Source of the DNA: Bacteroidales bacterium UBA4179
GTDB lineage: Bacteria; Bacteroidota; Bacteroidia; Bacteroidales; Dysgonomonadaceae
NCBI GenBank assembly: GCA_002381125.1
Contig: DFUT01000019.1
Span: forward strand, 1 to 25,166
Direction of reading: 5' to 3'
Length of the DNA: 25,166 nucleotides
Shown here: positions 18,986 to 25,166 of the stretch, one piece after another
Layout of the letters: every line of letters starts with the position of its first letter
How positions within the stretch are numbered: position 1 is the first letter of the stretch
Translations under genes and position numbers: made by a program
The notes under the pieces: generated by a model
Seen by the model: the letters and a program-made list of their open reading frames with translations, nothing else
What the model was told of the DNA's origin: nothing
The model's database searches: none

Positions 18986-19494
18986 TCACTTTTTCACAAG
19001 TTCTATAAAAACAATTCCACGCTCCGTTATCCTGAATTTCTGATCAGGATGATTGGGTTTATCGGGAATTGTAAATTCAATCAACCCATGCTCCTTCAAC
19101 TTTGCAATTGTTCTGTTTAAATGGCCGGATATCGTTTTCAATCCTAACGCATTTGCCAATTCGCTACGCGATAGGGATTCTTGTTGGAGGTGAATCAATA
19201 TAAAAGTAAACATCGTTTTTTCTTTACGCTCTTGCCCAAACTCTTGCCCAAACTCCTGCCCTAACTCTTGCCTCGATTCTATCTCTGCCTTAAAGTTCCT
19301 TTTAACAAATTGGACTTGAAAAGATAACCCGACTTCTTTCCAGCGAAATTCTATTTCAGGATATGCTTTCAGTTCGTCGGCAATCAATTTCAAACCATTT
19401 CCCCATTGATCGATGATTCCGAGCAATTTAAAAACCGGAGCAATCACTCCAACCGACGACCTTCCGGTTTCTTTAGTATTTCATGAATGTTCAT
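18986..19494 (-). pseudogene. AlbA/Schlafen-type ATP-binding regulator gene with internal deletion
   Basis: The 3' part (18986-19447) encodes 153 residues that match the C-terminus of AlbA_2-domain DNA-binding/ATP-binding proteins: PVFKLLGIIDQWGNGLKLIA, a Gln-Glu-Phe-Gly repeat linker (residues about 60-73), and a C-terminal winged helix (LSRSELANALGLKTISGHLN). Directly upstream, 16 codons from an ATG at 19494 read MNIHEILKKPEGRRLE, the usual start of the same family. The two are joined out of frame near 19447 and the middle (roughly 300 residues, AlbA core and ATPase-like part) is missing. One gene has therefore lost its centre. The 3' part begins with GTG and is unlikely to be functional. 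Confidence 0.78.
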
Positions 19495-19582
19495 TGCATA
19501 ACAGAAGTAAGCGATTCTAAAACGACATGTTGATCATTTAAAAATGAAATTGGTAGTTTCGTTCATTATTACAAAAATAATC

Positions 19583-19696
19583 ATTGAGTCCCCTCCAAAA
19601 AGTCGTTTTTAACTATTTTGATAATTGTAATCAACAGATAATCAAATAATTTTTGTAAAAAATTACTCTAAATGAGGTTGTCGGAGGGGACTCAAT
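19583..19696. mobile_element. 114-bp MITE-like element with 14-bp terminal inverted repeats
   Basis: ATTGAGTCCCCTCC at the left end is repeated in perfect inverted form (GGAGGGGACTCAAT) at the right end, with an AT-rich, non-coding middle of 86 bases. No transposase is encoded and no clear target-site duplication is seen. The left end reads CCCCTCCAAAAAGTCG inward, like the ends of some Bacteroidota DDE insertion sequences. The TGA stop of the SecB-like gene lies in the right repeat, so the insertion redefined the end of that protein. Confidence 0.65.
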
Positions 19697-20150
19697 TTTC
19701 GTTTGAAGAATTTTCTTTGGACTTTAATAAATCCTGAACATCCACAGCATAAAAGGAATAACTGCCCCAAGGGAAATAGGAAGTTTGATTTGCAATGTAG
19801 GATCGCAAATTTGTGATGCATATACTTAATCCAGAAATTTGAAGCATCTGGATTTTTTGATCTTTGGATAATACGGCTGTTTTGTCGAATTCAAAAAAAC
19901 ACATACCGGTAGTCGTTATGGAATAACCCGGCATATTTTCTTCATTGTTTACATTAATATTTACTGAAGCTACAATTCTGTAAATCTCCTCGGTAATATC
20001 TTGTTCAATACGAAAGTCTATATCTACAGGATAGGAGTTTAAAATGTCAATAGGGTTATTTTCTTCGACTTCGGTAGGCAATATAAATGAAAGACGACTT
20101 TCAACAATTACAAATTTCTTTAATATTAAATCTGATCTTTTGGCAATCAT
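19692..20150 (-). CDS. SecB-like chaperone of a TAC module
   Basis: 152-residue protein of the SecB fold: N-terminal strands with FVIVESRLSFILPTE, a middle PGYSITTTGMCFFEFDK segment, and the C-terminal helix and loop SGLSICITNLRSYIANQTSY then VDVQDLL. In toxin-antitoxin-chaperone systems (first shown for Mycobacterium tuberculosis HigB1-HigA1-SecBTA) such a SecB paralogue folds and protects the antitoxin. Here its ATG overlaps the antitoxin stop (ATGA) and it is the third gene of the operon, the canonical order. The last residues (SKENSSNEN) run into the MITE-like inverted repeat, so the C-terminus may be non-native. Confidence 0.82.
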   Translation of the reverse strand: MIAKRSDLILKKFVIVESRLSFILPTEVEENNPIDILNSYPVDIDFRIEQDITEEIYRIVASVNINVNNEENMPGYSITTTGMCFFEFDKTAVLSKDQKIQMLQISGLSICITNLRSYIANQTSYFPWGSYSFYAVDVQDLLKSKENSSNEN

Positions 20151-20605
20151 GATGCAATCTTTGTTTGAGAATTATTGGCGCTGGCATCTACACTTTCCCA
20201 GCCATTATGTTTGTCAGAAATATTATGATCTCTACATTTTGAAACAGGTTTGTTCGAAAATAAATATCCTGAATTAGCCAATATGTTTTTGCTTCGTTCT
20301 ATATCATTGTAAGATATGTTATAATATCCTGCCTTATCGCGACGCATCACATCTTCCATTTTTTCAAAAGAAACAGAAGGAACTAGACCGATAGATAATG
20401 CCAATTCTACTAATTTGGAAATTCGATGATCGGCTTCGCCATTAAGAATTTGGCTAATGTAACCTTTGGATACCCCCAATTTTTCAGCGAATTGAGTGCG
20501 AGTGAGATTATTTGCTTTCATGTAAGCTTCAACTTCATTGAACAAATCGATTTGAATTTTGGTAATCCAATATTCTTTAGATTGAATAAGTTCTTCTCTT
20601 TTCAT
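20147..20605 (-). CDS. HigA-like antitoxin with C-terminal extension (TAC module)
   Basis: XRE-family antitoxin of 152 residues. The helix-turn-helix is at about residues 34-60 (LTRTQFAEKLGVSKGYISQI, then LNGEADHRISKLVELAL). Residues about 80-152 form a hydrophilic extension (DVMRRDKAGYYNISYNDIER to NNSQTKIAS), longer than in simple HigA proteins. In TAC systems such a tail is the chaperone-addiction region (ChAD) that needs SecB. It overlaps the toxin stop and the SecB start by four bases each. It probably represses the operon through the palindromes at 21004-21049. Confidence 0.85.
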   Translation of the reverse strand: MKREELIQSKEYWITKIQIDLFNEVEAYMKANNLTRTQFAEKLGVSKGYISQILNGEADHRISKLVELALSIGLVPSVSFEKMEDVMRRDKAGYYNISYNDIERSKNILANSGYLFSNKPVSKCRDHNISDKHNGWESVDASANNSQTKIAS

Positions 20606-21000
20606 AATTTTCTATGTTTTGTTTCCGAAAGATATTCATCTACTATCGAATGAAAAGTTCGGATATCGGCTGCTTGAGTATTTTTATATCCTCCCATTAC
20701 AACCATTTTACCTCCCGGAATGTTGAACACATAAACCCTTAAATGTTTGCTTTTAAATTCATATCGTTTTACAGCTGAATTACTTCCTTTTATTTCTCGG
20801 AATTTAGTATTAGGTAAAGAGCTGCCATTTGCGTATAAATCCATGTAGGCGAAAATTGTAGTTAATTCCGAAATATACTGTTTTTTCTGTTTAATTTCCT
20901 TTTCAAACTCATCGATTAAACATATTCCATTAACCAGCAATTTTTCAAAAACCTGCCTGCCTTTTACTATATCAAATATTTCGGTTGCAAATGTACGCAT
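20602..21000 (-). CDS. HigB/RelE-type toxin (TAC module)
   Basis: 132-residue protein, first gene of the three-gene unit. The C-terminal half has the RelE/HigB fold pattern: a strand with VKRYEFKSKHLRVYVFN, a turn, a strand with GGKMVVMGGYKNTQAADI, and a final helix RTFHSIVDEYLSE. The N-terminal half is helical (about residues 1-58). RelE/HigB toxins cleave mRNA on the ribosome; the basic residues in the SKHLRVYVF strand and the KN of GGYKN could contribute, but I cannot assign a catalytic set. The start ATG is 3 bases from the operator region. The toxin appears intact. Confidence 0.78.
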   Translation of the reverse strand: MRTFATEIFDIVKGRQVFEKLLVNGICLIDEFEKEIKQKKQYISELTTIFAYMDLYANGSSLPNTKFREIKGSNSAVKRYEFKSKHLRVYVFNIPGGKMVVMGGYKNTQAADIRTFHSIVDEYLSETKHRKL

Positions 21001-21003
21001 AAA

Positions 21004-21049
21004 GTTTAGTTATTACTAAACTCAAACAAGGATTTTTGAGTTTAGTAAT
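21004..21049 (-). promoter_or_regulatory. Operator of the TAC operon: 15-bp perfect inverted repeat plus extra half-site
   Basis: ATTACTAAACTCAAA (21012-21026) and its exact inverse TTTGAGTTTAGTAAT (21035-21049) are separated by 8 bases. A further GTTTAGT (21004-21010) pairs with ACTAAAC (21015-21021). The three half-sites lie directly in front of the toxin start codon, as expected for autorepression by the HigA-like antitoxin. A clear TAnnTTTG box is not seen. Confidence 0.75.
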
Positions 21050-21151
21050 GTTTTTTAACGTAATCAGAAAGATTTTTCTTTCATCATAACATTGTATACA
21101 TAAATCACTAATTTAGCAGTCTAATCAAAGACTGTCCTAAAAAGGGGTAGC

Positions 21152-21214
21152 TCACACGACGTCTTGCAACCGAAATAATTTCATTTTGTGAAAATCTTCC
21201 AGATATTTCTTCAT
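21152..21214 (-). pseudogene. 5' remnant of a second AbiEi antitoxin gene
   Basis: The ATG at 21214 opens MKKYLEDFHKMKLFRLQDVV, nearly identical to the start of the AbiEi gene at 14430, then a stop. The upstream promoter (TACCTTTG at 21240-21233 and its GC-rich flank) is copied too. The homology ends at 21155, next to a short sequence (AAGACTGTCCTAAAAAGGGG at 21128-21147) that resembles an insertion-sequence end. Confidence 0.75.
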
Positions 21215-21315
21215 TCTGTTTTAAATCTTTCTCAAAGGTACGGAAAAAACCGGACTTTCAAGTTAAAATTAAAATCAATGGTCTTAGAATTTTTAAAATA
21301 ATTGACAAATCGAAT

Positions 21316-21351
21316 TAAGTTACAATTTTGTAAGTTACAAATTTGTAAGTT
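21316..21351. repeat. 15-bp tandem repeats that are also palindromes
   Basis: TAAGTTACAATTTTG and TAAGTTACAAATTTG stand in tandem from 21316 and a third partial unit starts at 21346. Across the joints they form TTACAATTTTGTAA (near-perfect) and TTACAAATTTGTAA (perfect palindrome). They lie just before the truncated AAA ATPase and could be old operator sites or a repeat-mediated breakpoint. Confidence 0.55.
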
Positions 21352-21360
21352 ATCATAAAA

Positions 21361-22219
21361 GTAGCTACCATTCTCATCTCGCCTCGCCGATGGGGCAAAA
21401 CTTCATTGGTAAAACGAGCCGGCGCAATCTGCGAAAGCAAAAATAAAAACCGACCTTTCCTTCGGTATCGGTTGGAAGGAATTGGAAAAGCAACCGGATG
21501 ACATTCTTGATTTAGCGGAAAATATAGCACAGAAAAAAAATATGCAACTCGTCATTTGTATCGATGAATTTCAAAATATCATGCACTTCTCCAATCCCGA
21601 AGCATTTCAACAAAAGCTGCGTTCGCATTGGCAGCATCATCATAATGTCGCCTATTGCCTTTATGGCAGCAAACGCCACATGCTGTTGGATATCTTCAGT
21701 AATCCTTCACTGCCGTTTTACAAATTTGGCGATCTCATGCTCCTGGATAAAATTCCCGAAAAGGAATGGATTGTTTTCCTCTGTAAACGTTTCGAAGATA
21801 CCGGAAAAAAGCTTTCGATCGAAAATGCCCGATTAATCGCTCAACTGGCCGACAATCACCCCTATTATGTGCAGCAATTAGCTCAGCAAGCATGGTTTCG
21901 GACAAAGGACGCATGCTCTCAAGAAATTATACTCTCGGCACACGAAGATATCATCGATCAACTCAGCCTTCTGTTTGCCAACAGCACGGAAAAATTGTCT
22001 TCCTTTCAGATTCATTTACTGAAAGCTGTTTTAGCAGGAGAAAAACAGTTGACGGCGAAAGAAACCCTCGAGAAATATCGATTGGGCACTTCCGCCAATG
22101 TGGTGCGACTTAAACGGCTGTTGATCGAAAATGAGATACTGGATGATACGGGTGAAGAATTATCGTTTTTAGATCCGATGTATAAATATTGGCTTCAAAA
22201 GAATTTTTTCAAGGAATAA
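21361..22219 (+). pseudogene. AAA-family ATPase gene, 5'-truncated with frameshift and internal deletion
   Basis: From 21361 one frame encodes VATILISPRRWGKTSLVKRA, the Walker A region of the archaeal-type/DUF234-like AAA ATPases common in Bacteroidota. After GCC at 21418-21420 one extra base shifts the frame, and similarity continues in another frame (AQSAKAKIK). That frame then jumps to TDLSFGIGWKELEKQ, implying loss of about 80 residues between Walker A and Walker B. Walker B follows (LVICIDEFQNI), then the conserved LYGSKRHMLLDIF and C-terminal winged-helix parts to the normal end. The first 30 or so codons are also missing. The longest open frame starts at a TTG (21482) and has Walker B without Walker A, so it is not a working ATPase. 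Confidence 0.82.
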
Positions 22220-22289
22220 AGTTTTCATGGTAACAAAACGTAGGATTTATATGAGATAGATGGTGAGAACGGCTTGAAGTGAGCGTAGG

Positions 22290-22475
22290 AGAGCGGGTTG
22301 AGATTTAAGCGCTCGTAGTTGGCGGTTGGAGTAAAGATGGGAGAGGGTGGAAATTTAAGGGTTGGCAGAGAAAGTTGATTTTTGCGACAAACGGATTCTT
22401 AGATGAGAGCAGGTTGAAATTTAAGGGTTGGTAGAGTGGGAATCGCCGGAGTGTCTGGCGTGGCCGGGAAGGTTG
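22290..22475. repeat. G-rich dispersed intergenic repeat, copies 2 and 3
   Basis: Contains GCGCTCGTAGTTGGCGGTTG, then GGAAATTTAAGGGTTGGCAGAG (two overlapping halves of the phrase, 22349-22370) and again GAAATTTAAGGGTTGGTAGA at 22416-22435, followed by GTGGGAATCGCCGGAGTGTC. The order and wording match 16150-16320. G-rich and C-poor on the + strand, with no gene. It ends at the stop codon of the dehydratase gene. Confidence 0.65.
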
Positions 22476-22476
22476 A

Positions 22477-24477
22477 TCAGGATTGAACAGGGTTGTTCAC
22501 GAGAAAGATATCGTCCTTATCGGGGTGCGCAACGTTTTCGGCCGGCTCGGTATCGTCCAAGTCAGAAAGTGCCGGAGAAGTCTTGTCAAGCGAAGCGTAG
22601 GGCGAATTGAGGCTGAGAAATTCCGGTACAATCTCCTTCATCTTCCTCACCGTCTCCCTGTCGTCATACGCATACGAAATACGTATCAGCTCCTCAATCT
22701 CCTTCTTCACCACCTCATATTCGTACTCCCGCACGTCGGCAATCATAATTTTCTCGTGGTGCGTCGGCTTGGTATACTCCTCCACGTTCAGCAGCTCCTC
22801 ATACAGCTTCTCGCCCGGCCGCAGCCCCGTGAACCGTATTTGCACCTCCTTGCGTCCCGAAAGCGCGATCATCCTCTTGGCCAGATCCACTATTTTCACC
22901 GGTTTACCCATATCAAACACGTAGATCTCGCCACCTTTGCCCATCGAGCCCGCTTCCAGCACCAGCTGACACGCCTCGGGAATCGTCATGAAATAGCGGA
23001 TGATTTCCGGATGCGTCACCGTCACCGGTCCCCCTTTCCGAATCTGCTCCTTAAACAGCGGAATCACCGACCCGTTGGAGCCCAGCACGTTGCCGAAGCG
23101 CGTGGTGATAAACTGCACCGAGTGCCCTCCCTGCCGCTGCAAGTACTTCGCCAGCGACTGAATATAAATCTCGCAAATCCGCTTCGAGCACCCCATCACG
23201 TTCGACGGGTTCACCGCCTTGTCCGTGGAGATCATCACAAACTTCTCCACCTTGTATTTCACCGCCAGATCCGCCAGAATCTTCGTCCCCAGCACGTTCG
23301 TCTGAATCGACTCCGACACATTCTCCTCCATCATCGGCACATGCTTGTAAGCCGCCGCATGAAAAATATACTGCGGCCGTGTCTCCTCAAAAATCCGCTC
23401 CATGCGCGAACCGTTCGCCACATCCGCCACAAAAATCTGCGTATCCACCTCACACCACTTCTCCTTCATCTCCAGCCGCATATCGTGCAACGGCGTCTCG
23501 GCCTGATCCACCAAAACAATCGTGTACGGATTAAAAGCCGCCACCTGTCGCACAATCTCGCTGCCGATGGATCCCGCCGCCCCTGTCACCATCACCCGCT
23601 TCCCCTCAATGTGCGAAGCAATGTGCTGCATGTTTATCCGTATCGGTTCGCGCGGCAGCAAATCCTCTATCTCAATCTCCCTCAGCTGCGACTTCCTCGT
23701 CAACCCCCCATTCAAATCGCTCAGCGGCGGCGTGGTCAGCAAGGTAATGTTCCGTTCGAGAAACCGGCCGAGCAGCGGCGTGTTTTGCACCTCCTCAATT
23801 TTTTGAGGCGACACAATCACCGTATCCACTCCCTTTTTCTCCATCACGTCAAACAACCTGTCGTCGTTGGCATACACATTCACCCCCATCAGCGTCTTCC
23901 CGATCATCCGCACTTCGTCCGAGATAAACCCCGCCACGCGGTAATTAAATTCGGGATTACCGTTCAGCGAGCGCGCAATGCTTATTCCCCCCTCTTTCGT
24001 GCCGTAAACAAACACATCGTTCAGCGCTTTAGACTGATGCGTCAAATATTCGTAAAACTCCTTGATGCAGATCCGCGAAAACACCATCAACATCATGTTG
24101 AGCAGATAAGTAGAGAAAAACAACGTTTCAGAAATAGTAAATGGCGGATGATAAAACGAGAACGTTTTCAGCAGGATATACGACAGGCCGTAACCCAGCG
24201 TAAGCGAATAAACGATCTTCAGCAAGTCGGTGAAAGCCGAGAAACGCAAAATTCCGCTGAAGGTGCGAAACACCACAAAGAAAATCACGTTGAACATCAC
24301 CAGCACCAGGGTAATCCAAAACCCCTCCATGCGCACGTTCGTACTGAATCCGTCGAAGCCGTAACGCAAGAAATACGTCAACAGGCACGAGCAAACAACG
24401 ATGGCCACGTCAATAACCAGTATCGAAAAACGCGACAATACCCTGTTCGACAAATACTCTTCAACGAACTTTTTCAT
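22477..24477 (-). CDS. Membrane nucleotide-sugar 4,6-dehydratase (CapD/PglF/WbpM type)
   Basis: 666-residue polysaccharide-biosynthesis protein, probably a UDP-GlcNAc 4,6-dehydratase. Four membrane helices occupy residues about 15-135, followed by a CoA-binding-like Rossmann domain (about 150-260) and a C-terminal extended-SDR domain: NAD site VTGAAGSIGSE (298-307), YKHVPMMEENVSE, then STDKAVNPSNVMGCSK (417-432). In this family Asp, Lys and Met replace the usual Tyr-based catalysis, consistent with Asp419, Lys420 and Met428 here. Length is normal. The last 40 residues are a low-complexity acidic tail. Such genes often head capsule or O-glycan loci, but none of that cluster is visible downstream; a G-rich repeat follows instead. 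Confidence 0.92.
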   Translation of the reverse strand: MKKFVEEYLSNRVLSRFSILVIDVAIVVCSCLLTYFLRYGFDGFSTNVRMEGFWITLVLVMFNVIFFVVFRTFSGILRFSAFTDLLKIVYSLTLGYGLSYILLKTFSFYHPPFTISETLFFSTYLLNMMLMVFSRICIKEFYEYLTHQSKALNDVFVYGTKEGGISIARSLNGNPEFNYRVAGFISDEVRMIGKTLMGVNVYANDDRLFDVMEKKGVDTVIVSPQKIEEVQNTPLLGRFLERNITLLTTPPLSDLNGGLTRKSQLREIEIEDLLPREPIRINMQHIASHIEGKRVMVTGAAGSIGSEIVRQVAAFNPYTIVLVDQAETPLHDMRLEMKEKWCEVDTQIFVADVANGSRMERIFEETRPQYIFHAAAYKHVPMMEENVSESIQTNVLGTKILADLAVKYKVEKFVMISTDKAVNPSNVMGCSKRICEIYIQSLAKYLQRQGGHSVQFITTRFGNVLGSNGSVIPLFKEQIRKGGPVTVTHPEIIRYFMTIPEACQLVLEAGSMGKGGEIYVFDMGKPVKIVDLAKRMIALSGRKEVQIRFTGLRPGEKLYEELLNVEEYTKPTHHEKIMIADVREYEYEVVKKEIEELIRISYAYDDRETVRKMKEIVPEFLSLNSPYASLDKTSPALSDLDDTEPAENVAHPDKDDIFLVNNPVQS

Positions 24478-24498
24478 TTGTGCTTCTCTAATTTTTTA

Positions 24499-24506
24499 CA
24501 AATATA
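24499..24506 (-). promoter_or_regulatory. -7 element for the dehydratase gene
   Basis: TATATTTG (24506-24499, - strand) matches the -7 consensus, 21 bases before the ATG. A TTTG lies 23 bases upstream (24533-24530), slightly too far for an ideal -33 box. Confidence 0.6.
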
Positions 24507-24556
24507 AAACAAAAATTAATATTGTACACCAAACGGAGCATGAATTTTGAAAAGAA

Positions 24557-24582
24557 ACAATATATATTTGCAATTATATTGT
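24557..24582 (-). terminator. AT-rich hairpin between the small membrane gene and the dehydratase gene
   Basis: ACAATATA and TATATTGT form an 8-bp inverted repeat with a 10-base spacer, followed on the - strand by TTTCTTTTC. It could be a weak terminator for the upstream pair or a protein-binding site. The stem has only two G-C pairs. Confidence 0.3.
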
Positions 24583-24624
24583 AAAGACTAGCCAATAGCC
24601 GTTTAAATCCCCTCTACATATTAA

Positions 24625-24828
24625 TTATTTTAATTTATTTTTTTTGCTGTTCAAATCCCCATTAATGTCAATGATATTACTATTATTGATATTGCCCATT
24701 TTTTGTTTATGATATTTTCCATTTTTGCTTAACAAATTGAATATGCCTGCTATTATACCTGATAATACTGCCACAATTATTGGAACTACCCAAACTTGGT
24801 TTTCTTTAATAAACTCAATTATATTCAT
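24625..24828 (-). CDS. Small single-span membrane protein (67 aa)
   Basis: One transmembrane helix (VWVVPIIVAVLSGIIAGIFN, residues 12-31) follows a short N-terminus, and a polar tail ends with KMGNINNSNIIDINGDLNSK. Small proteins with one span and a tail of the NxxNIxxxGD type are common in Bacteroidota accessory regions, sometimes beside defence genes, but have no assigned function. Its ATG overlaps the stop of the upstream gene (ATGA), so the two are translationally coupled. No enzyme motif is visible. Confidence 0.7.
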   Translation of the reverse strand: MNIIEFIKENQVWVVPIIVAVLSGIIAGIFNLLSKNGKYHKQKMGNINNSNIIDINGDLNSKKNKLK

Positions 24829-25166
24829 AGTGCGATAGGATTTGACAAACTCGAAATGGACAGAGATGGGGTATTTGTGAATTTGTTAATTATTTTACTT
24901 CCAATATAACTGCCTAAAATACTTAAATCCAGTGTTTTTAGTTCTAAACAATTTAATAGTTTACATGCGCATTCCCAATTCTGATTAATATTACAAAGAT
25001 ACTTACGAACCTGTTTTTCTGTAAATAGCGGTTTGGTTTTCTTGAGTTCTTCAACAAGAGGAATGAGATATTCCTGTTGTCTATCTCTTAACCTTTTGTA
25101 AAATAATTTGCAATTAGCATCACTGAATTTCCAGTAGTTCATTTCAGAATCTATATAATAAAACAT
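24825..25166 (-). CDS. Hypothetical protein, possibly cut by the window edge
   Basis: The frame encodes 113 residues from an ATG that coincides with the last three bases of the window, so it may start here or further upstream. It is helical and basic in the first half (YKRLRDRQQEYLIPLVEELK, then FTEKQVRKYLCNINQNWECA), with Leu/Ser-rich sequence at the end (LDLSILGSYIGSKIINKF). No signal peptide or known motif. It is coupled by a four-base overlap to the small membrane protein, which suggests a two-gene unit with a soluble and a membrane component. Confidence 0.6.
   Translation of the reverse strand: MFYYIDSEMNYWKFSDANCKLFYKRLRDRQQEYLIPLVEELKKTKPLFTEKQVRKYLCNINQNWECACKLLNCLELKTLDLSILGSYIGSKIINKFTNTPSLSISSLSNPIAL

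Noticed and set aside
21315..21530. 71-codon - strand frame over the tandem palindromes
   Set aside because: Antisense to the Walker A region of the AAA pseudogene and made largely of repeat sequence.
22483..24507. 674-codon open frame on the + strand opposite the dehydratase gene
   Set aside because: Arg/His-rich antisense shadow of a clear CapD/PglF-type gene.

Overview
The window reads as a chromosome segment of a Bacteroidota bacterium, most likely order Bacteroidales. The S4-alpha-L17 order, promoters of the form TTTG-N19-21-TAnnTTTG, a fimbrillin/BACON lipoprotein, a plugless TonB-receptor-like barrel and the near absence of Shine-Dalgarno sites all fit that group. A placement near Dysgonomonadaceae is only an impression. 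No tRNA, rRNA or CRISPR array was seen.

Region 1 (1-4074, + strand) is core housekeeping: the last codons of rpsD, then rpoA and rplQ (with an unusually long charged tail), a Nif3/YqfO-like metal protein and a coiled-coil C4 zinc-ribbon protein. Good intrinsic terminators follow rplQ, the Nif3 gene and the zinc-ribbon gene. A nine-copy array of 16-bp repeats and a short 17-bp array fill the gap between the converging genes (4075-4316).

Region 2 (4313-9671, - strand) is one operon from a consensus promoter: a zinc-ribbon NUDIX hydrolase, a 998-residue periplasmic TPR protein and an outer-membrane beta-barrel. A small DUF2784-like membrane protein lies on the + strand after it (9774-10181).

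Region 3 (about 10.2-22.2 kb, AT-richer, almost all - strand) is an accessory island full of toxin-antitoxin (TA) and defence-type genes, many in decay. Intact genes are a TIGR04255-family protein with a small partner, a fimbrillin-like lipoprotein behind a leader terminator, an AbiEi antitoxin, an XRE/DUF6922-type regulator, an excisionase-fold antitoxin, an MNT-HEPN-MNT trio, and a complete toxin-antitoxin-SecB chaperone (TAC) operon with a large operator. Around them lie remnants: the first codons of two PIN toxin copies and possibly of an AbiEii toxin, a 3' piece of an MNT gene, a SecB C-terminus, a second AbiEi start, an AlbA/Schlafen-type gene with its middle deleted, and a truncated AAA ATPase. 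In several modules the antitoxin has survived and the toxin is gone or mutated. A 229-bp direct repeat has given two unrelated regulators the same C-terminal tail, and one palindromic operator sits before both a regulator and the MNT-HEPN-MNT operon.

Region 4 (22.2-25.2 kb, - strand) holds a dispersed G-rich intergenic repeat, a membrane nucleotide-sugar dehydratase of the CapD/PglF type that often heads surface-polysaccharide loci, and the end of another two-gene unit encoding a small single-span membrane protein and an unrecognised protein at the window edge.

All family names come from reading the sequence, without database searches.
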